This document shows, one piece after another, positions 1 to 11,072 of a DNA stretch of 64,000 nucleotides. The DNA is taken from the NCBI GenBank assembly GCA_958450325.1, contig OY288242.1, forward strand, positions 71,897,562 through 71,961,561, read 5' to 3'. The DNA comes from Agrostemma githago (lineage: Eukaryota > Streptophyta > Magnoliopsida > Caryophyllales > Caryophyllaceae). A model generated the notes under the pieces. The model had not been told where the DNA came from, did no database searches, and saw only the letters and a program-made list of their open reading frames with translations. Made by a program: the position numbers and the translations under genes. Each line of letters starts with the position of its first letter. The stretch's first letter is position 1.

Positions 1-2
1 TG

Positions 3-2046
3 CCGGATACCGAGTCTGAGTCAGAGTCAGAGTCGGAGTCTGAGTCCGAGTCTAGAGGGTCTGGTGCTAAAGTCGAGTCTGTAACCCCTCTTCCCTTATC
101 CACTGAGGTCTCGGGGCCTGTCCCAAGACCTCTCCCTATACCGCCACTGACCAATGATCAGATGACAGCTCTATTCGAGCTATTTTCAAGATTTACCATC
201 AATAATAATAACGAACACCGTTCTGCTTACGACTTGTCTCATTTCCAAAATTTTCTCAATTTCAAAAATTTTATATGCAATGACATTGAGAAACCCGACG
301 AACAGGTACCCCTACCTCAACATCTGGTCGAGCAGCTCGAGCAAAGGGAATCCCGAGATCCGGTAATCGAAGAAACCGAGTCCATCAATGTGGGAACCAC
401 TTTAGAGCCCCAGATGCTTAAGTTGGGCCTATCTTTAGATCCAGAGGAGAGAAAACAATTCACAGACCTCCTCCAGGAATTCAAAGACGTCTTTGCATGG
501 TCCTACAAGGACATGCTGGGTATAGACCGGGAGATAGCCGAACACCGAATACCCATCAAAGAGGGGTGCAAGCCGGTAAAGCAAAAACTCAGAAGAATGA
601 AGCCCGAGTGGTCTCTTAAAGTCAAGGAAGAGGTCGATAAACAATTTAAAGCAGGCTTTATACAAGTGTCTGAATATCCAGACTGGGTTGCAAACATCGT
701 GCCGGTACCCAAGAAGGACGGCAAGGTGCGGGTTTGCGTGGACTTCCGGGATCTTAACAAGGCAAGCCCAAAAGACGATTTTCCGTTACCACACATCGAC
801 ATACTGGTGGATAACACGGCCGATCATGCCCTTCTATCGTTCATGGACGGGTATGCCGGGTACAATCAGATTAAAATGGCAGAAGAGGACATGGGTAAGA
901 CCACCTTCATTACACCTTGGGGGTACTTACTGTTACACCGTCATGCCATTTGGGCTTATCAACGCCGGGGCCACTTATCAACGGACCGCCACTACCTTGC
1001 TCCACGACATGATGCATAAGGAAGTGGAGGTCTATGTGGACGACATGATCGTCAAATCCAAGGACCGAAGCGGGCACATTTCAGCCCTAAGAAAGTTCTT
1101 CACCCGGCTACGTAAATACAACATGAGACTGAACCCACAAAAATGCAGTTTTGGGGTAACGTCGGGCAAATTACTGGGCCACATCGTTAGCCAACGCGGC
1201 ATCGAGGTCGACCCAGCTAAAATCAAAGCCATCACCGAGATGCAACCACCCAAGACCGAAAAGGAAATAAGGGGGTTTCTCGGAAAAGTCCAATACATCA
1301 GCCGGTTCATGTCGAAACTAACCATGGTATGCGAACCCATCTTCAAAAAGCTAAAAATCGGAGAATGGGTGCTATGGGACGGCAAATGTCAAGCGGCTTT
1401 CGACAAAATCAAGGAGATGCTGTCTGCTCCGCCGGTACTAATGCCACCTCAACACGGTCTGCCTTTGTCGTTATACCTAACGACGACGGAGACGGCCATG
1501 GGGGCTATGCTGGCCCAGACAGTCGATTCAGAAGAACGGGCTATTTACTACATCAGTAAAAAGTTCCTCGAATATGAGTGCAAATATACAATGCTCGAAA
1601 AGACGTGCCTAGCATTGGTTTGGGCCACTAAAAAGCTCCGACATTACATGCTCAGTCACGAGGTACATGTGTTATCCAAAATGGATCCTATCAAGTACTT
1701 ATTTGAGAAGCCCATCCTCAACGGCAGGATGTCAAGATGGACTTTAATGTTATCCGAGTTCGACCTCAAATTTGTACCATTAAAAGCCATCAAAGGCCGG
1801 GTAGTTGCCGAGTTCCTCGCTGACGGCCCAATATCCGAAGAAGGCCACACCGATACATGGGCCTTTCCTGATGAAGACATATTCCATACCGATACGGAAG
1901 TGTGGGATTTATATTTCGATGGGGCATCCAACTTCCGAGGATTTGGGGTCGGAATCCTGTTAATTTCACCCCGAGGGGAACACACTCCCTTGTCCATCAA
2001 GTTGGACTTCGACGTGACCAACAACGCAGCCGAATAAGAAGCATGA
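3..2046 (+). pseudogene. Tat-lineage Ty3/gypsy pol fragment (RT, RNase H, second RNase H)
   Basis: The reading frame is open from base 3, so the window starts inside the element. It begins with a Glu-Ser dipeptide run (about 10-52) and a linker, followed by reverse transcriptase with the RPLN-region motif VCVDFRDLNKASPKDDFPLP and the catalytic YVDD at 1033-1044. Then come an RNase H-like connection domain (YYISKKF, LALVWA) and a second RNase H that starts WDLYFDGAS. A second RNase H is typical of the Tat/Ogre/Retand lineage. The frame shifts by one base near 921-925, just after TPWG, so the polymerase cannot be made. In the second RNase H a TAA replaces the Tyr codon after NNAAE (2035-2037). 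Homology runs a few codons further and stops near 2046, where unrelated repeats begin. No integrase, PBS or LTR is visible. Confidence 0.9.
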
Positions 2047-2565
2047 AAACAATACCAACATGAAAATTGACGCAAAACATGAATGACACGACCATGAAAA
2101 CAATATCAACATGAAATATGCAAAACATGAACACAAATTGACGCAAATTAATCAAGATAATGAATAAAAATTGACGCAAAACATGAAAGCAATATCGAAA
2201 CTCGTCATTGTTATACTCAATGAATTGCTTATCAACCGTTAATGAAGATGTCACGATCATTGAATTCATAGTAACGGAATTTCGAGCACAGATTTGATTG
2301 AATGAATGAACGTGATGATCGATGAGAGCATTTTTTTTTAAGGTTTTGATGAACCTGTGAATGAACGTGAATGAATGAATGAGGAATGATTGTGATTATG
2401 GGAGTTATTGTTTCCTAAAATCATGGGAGTTATTTTAGGATACTAAATCTTTTTTTTTAAATACAAAATATTAGGATGCATCTTGTCCATCCATCATCAT
2501 CTCATCCAACGGATGAGATGAGGACTTAGGGACTCAACATATATAAGGGGACTCATTAGAACCCA

Positions 2566-2579
<14 letters not shown>
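2047..2579. repeat. AT-rich non-coding stretch, right part of a microsatellite-bounded cassette
   Basis: No gene is visible. The first 250 bases repeat short phrases (AACATGAAAACAATATCAAC, AATTGACGCAAAACATGAA). The last 120 bases (CATCCAACGGATGAGATGAGG to AGAACCCATCTC), read in reverse, resemble the left end of the cassette that starts near 4395. This suggests the right end of a related element whose left end cut into the pol fragment at about 2046. Confidence 0.45.
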
Positions 2580-2602
<23 letters not shown>

Positions 2603-2640
2603 CTCTCTCTCTATATATATATATAGAGAGAGAGAGAGAG
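2565..2640. repeat. (CT)n(TA)n(CT)n(TA)n(GA)n compound microsatellite
   Basis: Alternating CT, TA and GA dinucleotide runs form a near-perfect palindrome. Similar runs sit at about 4376-4394, 6432-6505 and 7721-7741 and mark the joints between cassettes. Confidence 0.9.
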
Positions 2641-4375
2641 GCAGGATCTGGTACATTTGTCATATTTGATACAATTTACCTTTTAATTGTGGCCATTAGA
2701 TCTCACATGATCAAGAGCTGAGATTAAAACTCTCTAAATTCCCAAACCATTTTTATAGTTATTTCGATATAGAAACAAGATTATTTTAATGAATAAGCAT
2801 AGTTATTTTATAGTTAACTCAATTGTTTACTGAGAATAATGTTATCAGGTTATTTCAATGTGGATATGTAATGATTTTATGTAGAAAGTCAGTTATTGTA
2901 TTGAATAACTTGTGGTATTGTATTGGGATGAAACTCAAATATAATAAATTTTGGAATAATGTTATCTGATGTTACGTAGTTATTCCAATGTAGAAATTCA
3001 GTTATTATAACTCGTGTTATTATATTGAGATGGAATTCAAATATAATTAACTTTATAATAATGTTATCTGATTTTACGTAGTTATTCTAAAGTAGAAACT
3101 CAGTTATTGTAATAAATAATTCATGTTGTTATATTGGGCTGACACTCAAATATAATCAGTTTTAAAATAATGTTATATGATTTTACGTAGTTATTAGTCC
3201 AATGTAGAAACTCAGTTATTGTAATGAATAACTCATGTTATTGTATTGAGATGAAACATCTTGCATATTATTGATGATGCACCCAGCAAAAGACACTTCA
3301 CTGAAAGGCAAAAATAAAGAGGGATTAGTTACAGTACAATAAAATTGAAGTACAATAATCACATATGTGCTATAGAGTAACTATAAAAACACTATAAAAT
3401 AACCCTGGTTATAAAACATGGTAACTAATATAATGAAATAACTTCAAGAATAATATAGAATAACCGCAACAATAGTATAGAATAACTCGAATAACATATA
3501 AAATAATTGGGTATTTCGTAGTATTAATAATGTACCAAAACCAGAAATTCAAATAATATATAGTTATTTCAATGTGCATATTCAAGTATTTCATTGTTCA
3601 TATTCAAATATTGCAATATTCATAATTTCAATTTTTAATCTTGTAATCAAAAATCCAGAAATTGATCTTATTAAAACAGTACAGCAGATTGACGAAATCA
3701 AATGAAATACAGTAAACGAAATACAATAAACAGCAGATTGACGATTGATGCAATATTCATGACGAATAAATTGTAGTGACATGCAATAATGTGTAGTTAT
3801 TTCAATGTTCATATTCAAGTATTTCATTGTTCATATTCAATTATTGCAATATTCATAATTTCAATTTTTAATCTTGTAATCAAAAATCCAGAAATTACTT
3901 CAATAATGTATCAAACCATGTAGAATAACACACAAATCCAAACTTACTCAAAAAAATCAAATGAAAATTAAATCACTAGCAATAACAACAATAAAACTAA
4001 TGAGATATATGCAAAAATCTAACAAATTTATAATTTGGAAATGCATAAAATAGAAACTTAAGATAGAAAATAAAAATTAAAACAAACGAAATTAGATAGT
4101 TGAAAAATGAAATTAGCTTCACCTGGAAGTTTAATCTTGTGTGAAAACTGATTTGGATGGTTATTGAAGAACGAAATTGAGAGTTTATGAAAAATTAAAT
4201 CTTTACAGGAAAAGAAATTGATGAAATAAACGTTAAGAAGAAAAAATGGGTAAAAATAGGTATCTCATCCCTTGTTTTGATGAAGTAAACGTAAATAAGG
4301 AAAAGTAGGGGAAAAGTAGGGTTTTATCTCCTCCCTTGATTTAGTCAGATCTAATGACTAGGAAAGAGATGTGTG
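2641..4375. repeat. AT-rich cassette with internal tandem and direct repeats
   Basis: This stretch is bounded by TA/CT microsatellites and has no credible coding frame. It opens with a phrase around CCATTAGATCTCAC and closes with GTCAGATCTAATGACTAGG, a weak inverted match near the two ends. It holds about four copies of a roughly 120-bp unit (2836-3250; motif GATTTTACGTAGTTATT and AAACTCAGTTATTGTAATG). It also holds a direct repeat of about 108 bp (3555-3662 and 3791-3898). A non-autonomous DNA transposon is likely, but no clear TSD was found. Confidence 0.5.
2836..3250. repeat. ~120-bp tandem repeat, about four degenerate copies
   Basis: Successive units share the order AATAATGTTAT, ACGTAGTTATT, GTAGAAACTCAGTTATT, ATTGGGATGAAACTCAAATATAAT. 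Copies differ by small indels. No coding potential was seen. Confidence 0.8.
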
Positions 4376-4394
4376 TATATATATATATATATAG

Positions 4395-6412
4395 AGGAGA
4401 GATCATATAAGGGCCAAGTATATGTATAAGGTCCTAAGTTTCAATCTCAGCCTTCGGATCAAATATGGATGAATGGCTTAGATGTGTTCATATATATAAT
4501 TATTTTAAAAAATTATTAAAAAAAAGTTTACATTTTCCATACATACCTCTTTTTCCTCACCCTCTTTTTTCCCATCCCATTCATTATTCACTCTACTTTT
4601 TCTTTTCCCATCACAATTCAATACTAGTCCAAAACATCTCCTCTAATTCTCCCTTCATCAATCCACTACTGCTTTTTGCATCTCCATTGTCGAAGCATCT
4701 CCGTTACTATCGAAGCTCCAAGTAATTTCTTCCCGCGCCACCGTCCGCCACCACAACGCCACTGTCGTGCTTCACCTTAGGTTTTCGTCGTCGGAAATGC
4801 AATTTCCGCTCAATTGATCCAAAATAACATCTCAGTGCACAAAAAAATTGTAAGCAATCGATTTGTTTGGTGATTTCATATCAAAAAAAAAAGTTGAATA
4901 TGTTTGTAAACCATTGATTTGTTTGTTGATTTCATATTGAAAAACTAGTTGAATTTGATCGTAATCAATTGAATTGATTTGTTTGATGATTTCATATAAA
5001 AAATTGGTTGAATTTGATCGTAAGTGATCGATTTGTTTGATTTCATATTAATAAACTGGTTGAATTTGATTGTAAGCAATTGATTTGATTTGACGATTTC
5101 ATATCAAAACAACTGGTTGAATTTGATCGTAAGCGATCGATTTGTTTGATTTCATATGAAAATTAAAAACTGGTTGAATTTGATTTGGTTGATGATTTCA
5201 TATCAAAAATCTGGTTGAATTGATGAATTTGATCGTAATTACGATGATTTGGAATTGAATTATACAATGGACATTACATGAACGAATTCGCAACACAACG
5301 ATGTGCAGGATACATCAGTCAACATGATGTTCATATTCCTGAATGTACTGAAGATGAAAAATATATGGGACACGTATTATGAAGTTTCAGAAGATGTGAG
5401 ATGAAGTTCTACGGTCTTGGAATTGAAGTTTCACTTAAAGTTACAAAGTTATGTTCTACAAATCAAAGGGGCGTGATGTTGAAGTTTCAGAAACAGAGAG
5501 TTGAAGTTGTAAAGTTTTCGAACTAAAGTTGCAAGCGTGTGGTAGATTATTTTGAATGTACACCAGTTAGCTATGATGTGATGTTGTAAATATAATGTAC
5601 TGAAGTTGCATTGCAGCTGAATTAAAGTTCCAAACAAAGTGTTATTTAAATATTGAAAGTCATGCACTGAATATGTAAGTATACGTGTTTTGAAGTCTTA
5701 GAAGCTTAGAGTTGAAGTTTCATGAATTGAGAGTTGCAGTTGTAAAGAATTTGAATTAAAGTTCCAAGCATGTCGTTGTATGTTTTTACAGAGAGATAAT
5801 GTTCAACTTTCTAGCAGTTATATATATAAAGTTGTAATTGTTGTGCTTTGAAGTTCTCAAGTGAATGACTTGAAGTTATAAAGTGAGTTTGTCGAAATTA
5901 TAAATATTGTAGTATTCGACGTTATGAACTAAAGATGAAAGTATGTGGGAGACGAGTTTACGGAAAAATATTTGAAATAGATTTAAATATGTGGGAGACG
6001 TTATGAACTAAAGACGAGTATTTAAAGAATGATTTAAATCTCGTATTCAATATTTGAAATAGAATTTACGGAAAAATATTTGAATAAATTAAAATTAACA
6101 AGTATATAGTGACATGTAGAAGAAAATAATAAATTTGAATCAACAATGTGTTAATAAGAAAAATAATATGATGAAGGTTTTAGTATTGGGATTTGGCCTG
6201 GTTGATTAATTGATGTGGTGGAGAAAAAAATGTATAGTGTTTATTTTGAAGAGATGAGTTGTTAGTGATAGGTTATGTGTGTTTTTCATTTAATGCCAAA
6301 TCTACTCTCTTAATTACTTAATTGCAAAGCTAATCTCAACCTTTGATGTAAAGTTAATCCAATGACTAACAATAGAACTTAGGAACTTAATTTTACCCTA
6401 GACCTTATTAGA
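4395..6412. mobile_element. Putative TIR element (imperfect inverted ends) with two internal repeat blocks
   Basis: The left end (TATATATAGAGGAGAGATCA, then ATAAGG and GGTCCTAAGTTT) pairs imperfectly with the reverse complement of the right end (AGTTCTAATAAGGTC then AAGTTCCTAAGTTCTATTG). Inside are tandem repeats of about 60 bp (about 4850-5250; motif TTTGATCGTAAGCGATCGAT followed by TGATTTCATAT). A second block (about 5270-5960) repeats the phrase GAAGTT with AAAGTT and TTGTAAAG. Short frames at 4465-4725 look like UTR-type pyrimidine-rich sequence, not a recognised protein. A non-autonomous DNA transposon is the best guess, and the family is unknown. Confidence 0.45.
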
Positions 6413-6434
6413 ACTCCCCCCCCCCCCCCCCCTC

Positions 6435-6505
<71 letters not shown>
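6413..6505. repeat. Poly-C, (TC)n, (TA)n microsatellite
   Basis: A run of about 18 C is followed by TC repeats and then about 35 TA repeats. It lies immediately left of the TIR element at 6506. Confidence 0.95.
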
Positions 6506-6506
<1 letters not shown>

Positions 6507-6732
6507 CGAGGATCCGGTGAGTCGCTTCATTTAAATGAGTCCGTCCCGCAATTATACACCATCAGATCTTCTTGCATTAGACGCACCAGATGATGCCACG
6601 TCGCCTATTACACCACAATCATAAGGAAAAGAAACGCGCGCGACCCTCTATTACCCTCTACGCAAGCCAAGAACCCTAAACTTCCAAATTCAAAATCAAA
6701 ATCAAAATCAAAATCAAAATCAAAATGAAGCA

Positions 6733-6999
6733 AGAAAACTCCAAAGGATCCCACACTACGAAGCTCTGCCCTACACTGCTCCACGATATGATGGCGTCTA
6801 TTGCCGGGTCATCAACCAGGTCGTATGTTTTCGATAGAAACGGAGGAACTGGGTTACCCAACAAACACTCCAACCGGGGCAGGGGTTGTGGCTGTGGCTG
6901 GGGGTCCTCCATCATCGACAATGAGTTATTAGAGGTATTTGTATTTGTATTTGTAATTGCGGGAGATGAAAATGGCAAGTTTGTTGTTGTATTGTCCAT
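6733..6999 (-). pseudogene. Captured fragment of a class A heat-shock transcription factor (N-terminus and start of DNA-binding domain)
   Basis: Read on the minus strand from an ATG at 6999, the frame has an Asn/Thr/Gln/Pro-rich leader. It then reads PPFLSKTYDLVDDPAIDAI and SWSSVGQSFVVWDPLEFS, the first helix, strands and WDP motif of the HSF DNA-binding domain. In intact plant HSFA proteins this leads into the helix-turn-helix recognition region (F..NNFSSFVRQLNTYGF). Here homology stops after EFS (6733) and runs into an ATTTTG simple repeat. No recognition helix, oligomerisation domain or activation domain remains, so it cannot bind heat-shock elements. It lies wholly within the TIR element at 6506-7721. 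The identification is strong; the HSFA1-like subclass is a guess. Confidence 0.88.
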
Positions 7000-7224
7000 C
7001 GCCTATTACTTCATCTTCAAGCTTTCATCCCAATTCCCATCATTTTCATCAATTATTACAACTCCAATTATTCCTCTGATTTTCTATGAGTGTAAACTTT
7101 CTTCATCTCCATCTCTCTTTTCTTCTTTGTTTTCTGTGTATTTGAGATCGATCCTTCCTTTTTTTTATTTGTTGGGTTAATTCCCTTATTTGTTTTTGTT
7201 AATAAATCTGGGATTTGATCATGT

Positions 7225-7615
7225 GTTACTGTGTTAGAGTAATATGATTACTGTATCAGTATTCCTCTGATTTGTTTTTTTTACTACCTGTGTTACAGTA
7301 ATATGATTACTGTATCAGTATTATATAATTATACTTGTGTTACTGTAATAGTGTGACAGTGTCACAGTAAGATAATTATACTTGTGTTACTGTAATAGTG
7401 TGACAGTGTCACAGTAAGATAATTATACTTGTGTTACTGTAATAGTGTGACAGTGTCACAGTAAGATATTTGTGTTACTGTAATATAGTGTTCTGTTACT
7501 GTAACATTATTACTGTGACATTATTATTGTAATTCCTTATTACTGTGATAGTGTCACAGTAAGATAGTTGTGTTACTGTAATAGTGTTCTGTTACTGTAA
7601 CAGTAAGATTATATA
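7225..7615. repeat. 47-bp tandem repeat and diverged relatives
   Basis: Three near-identical 47-bp units begin at 7333, 7380 and 7427 (ACTTGTGTTACTGTAATAGT, then GTGACAGTGTCACAGTAAG). Each contains the small palindrome GTGACAGTGTCAC. Looser copies of GTTACTGTAATA extend to both sides within the TIR element. Confidence 0.85.
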
Positions 7616-8029
7616 CAATGAAGATGACGCTGAATCTCAGCCATTCATGTGATTTGATCATGTGGCTGTGATTCGCGGGACGGACTCATTTAAGATAGAG
7701 AGACTCACGAGATGCAATTCCTATATATATATATATATATATTAGGCTTTTTTCGAGCGATCTCATTGGTCTGTTTCATCAAACCTCAAATTAGGAAAGT
7801 ATCTAAAGAATCTTTTAATTATTATAACATATATTTAATCTATTATATTAATGTGATGTTTTACAATTTTAGGTAAAAACCTTTTGAGTTCATTTTTTTT
7901 TAAAAATATCGTAAAAAAAATTATAATAATGAAATAAGTAAATTCGTGGTAGAAAATGCTTTCATTAGAGTATAGATTTCATATTATTTGTTTGAAAAAA
8001 TGTGATGAATTTTTACATATAGCAGTTGT

Positions 8030-9700
8030 AAAATTATCCCACATCGACAATCTATAACATAGTTTGAAATTCTATATTATAAATAAGATTAATCATTCGT
8101 TCTTAGATATCTATCGAAAATCTTTTGAATCTCAAAAGAGTTCTTAAACTATAAACCTTGAGTAAATTATCCTACATAGGATGAAATAAGAGTAATCATT
8201 TGATTTTAAATATCGACCAAGAAAAACTTTTAAATTATCCTACATCGAAGAATTATGATGGGGTGATGAAATTCTACATTATAAATAAGAGTAATCATTG
8301 TTTTTGAATATCAATCAAAAAACTTTTAAGTCTTAAAAAAGCTCTTAATAAGGCTACAAACATAAAATTATCCCACATCGAAAAAAATTAAAATAAGATA
8401 ATGATTCTATATTAAAAATTAAAATAAGATGATGATTCTATGTTATAAATAAGAGTAATCATGTGTTTTTTGGGTCATAAAAAGAGCTCTTAAAACAGTA
8501 ACTTATCCCACATCGAAAAATTATAAATAAAAAATTTTATATTATAAATAAAAGTAATCATTCATCATTAGATATCAACAAAAACTTTTTTGAATCTTAA
8601 AAAAAGTTTTTAAGACTATAAGCTCACATCGACTCTTTTGAATCTTAAAAAAAGTTTTTAAAACTATAATTTTAGGTAAAATTATTCCACATCGAAAAAT
8701 TATGATGAGTTGATGAAATCTTACATCGAAAAATTATGAGGAGTTGATGAAATTCTATATTATAAATATGACTAATCAATCGTTGTTGGATATCTCCCAA
8801 ATATCTTTAGACTATCAACTTAAGTAAAAGTATCCCAAGAGTTTCTGAGACTACATATAAACTTAAGTCAAAATTATCATACATCAAAAATATAGTATCC
8901 CAAGAGTTTCTGAGACTGCATCAAAATTATCATACATCGAAAATATGATGAGGTGATGAAATTTTATATTTCGTATTATAAATAAGATAAGATTAATCAT
9001 TCGTTCTTAGATACCAATAAAAAATCTTTTGAGTCTTAAAAAAAACTTGAGAACTTACCTAAGATTATCCCACGTCGAAAAATTATAATAAGGTGATGAA
9101 ATTCTATTATATAAATAAGAGTAACCATTTTGTCCAAAATTATAATAAGGTGATCGAATTCTATTATATAAATAAGAGTAATCATTTGTCCAAAATTATA
9201 ATAAGGTGATCGAATTCTATTATATAAATAAGAGTAATCGTTCGTCCTTAAAATTGTCACACACTTTTGAGTCTTAAAAAAATTCTTAAGACTATAAACT
9301 TGAGTAAAAATTATCTCACATCGAAAAATTATGATGACTTGATTAAGTTCTACGAGTATATTATAAATAAATAAGAGTAATCATTCGTCCATAAATATTA
9401 ACCAAACATCTTGGAATCTTAGAAAAACTCTCAACACTATAATAAACTTAAGTAAAATTATAAAAATTATATAATAGGGCGATGAAATTTCATTATATAA
9501 CTAAAAGTAATCATTCGTCTTTAGATCTAAAAAAATAAAAATAAAGAGTTTTTAACACTATAAAATTAAGTAAAATTATTTCACATTGAAAGAATAATGT
9601 CATTGAAATAATGTCATTGAAAGATGTTGTGTTTTTAGTAGGTGGTTTGTCCCACACTGAAAGAATAATGTGTGTGAAATTTACTATGGGTCTTAAATAT
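8030..9700 (+). repeat. Degenerate array of snRNA-promoter-like units (TCCCACATCG ... TATAAATA)
   Basis: About ten diverged units of roughly 100-170 bp each hold ATCCCACATCG-like sequence, then a spacer of usually 31-32 bases, then TATAAATA followed by AGAGTAATCATTCGT. Clear examples are 8036-8085, 8237-8287 and 8721-8768; a shorter spacing is at 8505-8550. RTCCCACATCG is the upstream sequence element of plant spliceosomal snRNA genes, and a TATA box about four helical turns away is the Pol II form. No snRNA sequence follows any TATA, so function is unproven. Confidence 0.6.
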
Positions 9701-10151
9701 TTTTTTCTTCCATAATTTTAGTTATAAGTAAAAATTGAGGGTAGTATAGTTGGACCAAATATGAAATATTTACGATGGGAAGAAGATAGAAAAGCGGACG
9801 AAAATAAAATATGAAAGAAGATAGAAGGAAAGACGAAGTACTCTGTAGTATAATTGTACCACATTGAAAGATTATCATAAAGAGTGAGTCTTGGTTCTTA
9901 GATATCAACTATCAATCCAAATATTTACACAATAGTAAAAAAAAAGAGATATTATGAGTATTAATTATTATTATCTCCACAATAATGAAATTTGTTAGAA
10001 GAAAGTTTAAATTTGTTATTCAAGGTATAAAGTTTGAAAAATGATGTTATTTCAGGTATAAAATATCAATTTATCCTTATTTTTATAATCTTTGTATGGG
10101 ATTTTTTTATTTATGTATAACTTTTTTTTTCAATATAATTAAACCAACTAA

Positions 10152-10179
10152 CCCGTGCAGCGCACGGGCTTTAATCTAG
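10152..10179 (+). other. Helitron 3' terminal hairpin and CTAG end
   Basis: The stem is CCCGTGC/GCACGGG with loop AGC, followed by CTTTAAT and CTAG, with a host T at 10180. This form matches many plant Helitron termini. Confidence 0.9.
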
Positions 10180-11072
10180 TCCCTTAATAATCTTCACAAA
10201 TCTTCAATAAAAACTTTTAATAATCTTCCACAAACTTGAAAATAAGATCTAAAGAAAGGAAATTGATGGAAAACTATGAAGATCTATTACTAAATTACTT
10301 TGTAAACTACTAGAATTGTAGAGAACTACTAAATTACTACTAGAATGATCTACTAATGGATGGTTAGTGTACTAATGGAGGCCTAATGGAGTTGTTCTTT
10401 GATGCTAACTAGGGTATACATATATATAGTAATGTCTTAATGTATCTCTTAACCTAAAGCCCAAATCCTACGTTTTGCTCCATTAGTAAGACAATCACCC
10501 TTTAATCTTCATGAGGTGGAACTTCGCCCCGTCGTACACGGATCAATACCGTTGGGTGAAACCTTACCCGGTGGTTTCACCCAGTGGAATTTTTCCAGTT
10601 TGGCGTTTTTGGACCCTTTCACCGTCGGGCGAAACTTCACTCGGTGGGCGAAAGTTTCGCCCGGTCATTTCGCCAGGTGAAGAAGCTTCGGAAAATCTTC
10701 GGGGAGGCAAATTTACCGTCGGGCAAAACTTTGCCCGACAGTGTTTCATCGGGTGAAATTCCACCCGGTCATATTCTGGCCTCTTTTTCTTGTCTCATTC
10801 TTCGTCGTATGATTGGATGACTTTGAACTTTAAGTTGTGTGCTTTGCTTTTCGGACGACATACCCCTCTCTTGTGCTCGTGGAGGCTCGATCATGCTTTT
10901 GGTGCCAAAACCTATCGAAATTGATAGAAAAACTACCAAAAACACGTAAAACGCACAAGAGAGACACTAATGCGAGAAATACTCAAAATAAGGCGATAAT
11001 CGCACTCTAATCTCGCAAAACAAGGGAAAAATTGGTCTAAATGTGAGTAAAACGGTCTAAATTTAGCACACA
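10180..11072 (-). mobile_element. Athila-type LTR, truncated by the Helitron
   Basis: This is a diverged copy of the LTRs at 13886-15568 and 15988-17748, in the same orientation. On the minus strand it starts TGTGTGCTAAATTTAGACCG at 11072. It aligns to LTR position 16876 at base 10180, where the Helitron interrupts it. It holds the palindrome cluster (10545-10770; GGGTGAAA/TTTCACCC variants) and a TATA-like run near 10420. The rest of the LTR is not found to the left. It is probably the 3' LTR of the composite element ending at 15568, but no polypurine tract lies at 11073. Confidence 0.8.

Larger units (their letters stand above)
6506..7721. mobile_element. TIR DNA transposon carrying a heat-shock-factor gene fragment
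   Basis: The ends are inverted copies. The left end (6506-6549) contains GGTGAGTC, TTAAATGAGTCCGTCCCGC; the reverse complement of the right end (7675-7721) reads CGTGAGTC, TTAAATGAGTCCGTCCCGC, about 35 of 44 positions alike. Both sides abut TA repeats, so the TSD cannot be defined beyond TA. There is no transposase. The cargo is a minus-strand piece of an HSF gene (6733-6999), a probable piece of its 5' region (7000-7200), and a 47-bp tandem repeat (7333-7475). A Pack-MULE-like or other Pack-TIR element fits; the superfamily is unresolved. Confidence 0.75.
7741..10179 (+). mobile_element. Helitron, 3' part ending in hairpin and CTAG
   Basis: The right end is diagnostic of plant Helitrons. 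A 7-bp stem hairpin CCCGTGC-AGC-GCACGGG (10152-10168) is followed 7 bases later by CTAG (10176-10179) and a host T. The related LTR at 16871-16880 reads ACTAATCCCTTAA without the insert, so it is the empty site: insertion was between A and T, as Helitrons do. The 5' end (TC after a host A) was not found, so the left limit given here is arbitrary. The element may begin before the window and contain the cassettes upstream. There is no Rep/helicase frame. The sequence is very AT-rich and largely made of the degenerate unit annotated at 8030-9700. Confidence 0.75.

Noticed and set aside
10511..10820. Small overlapping frames on both strands
   Set aside because: They arise from the GC-rich palindromes in the LTR; the same happens at 14987-15377 and 17202-17618.
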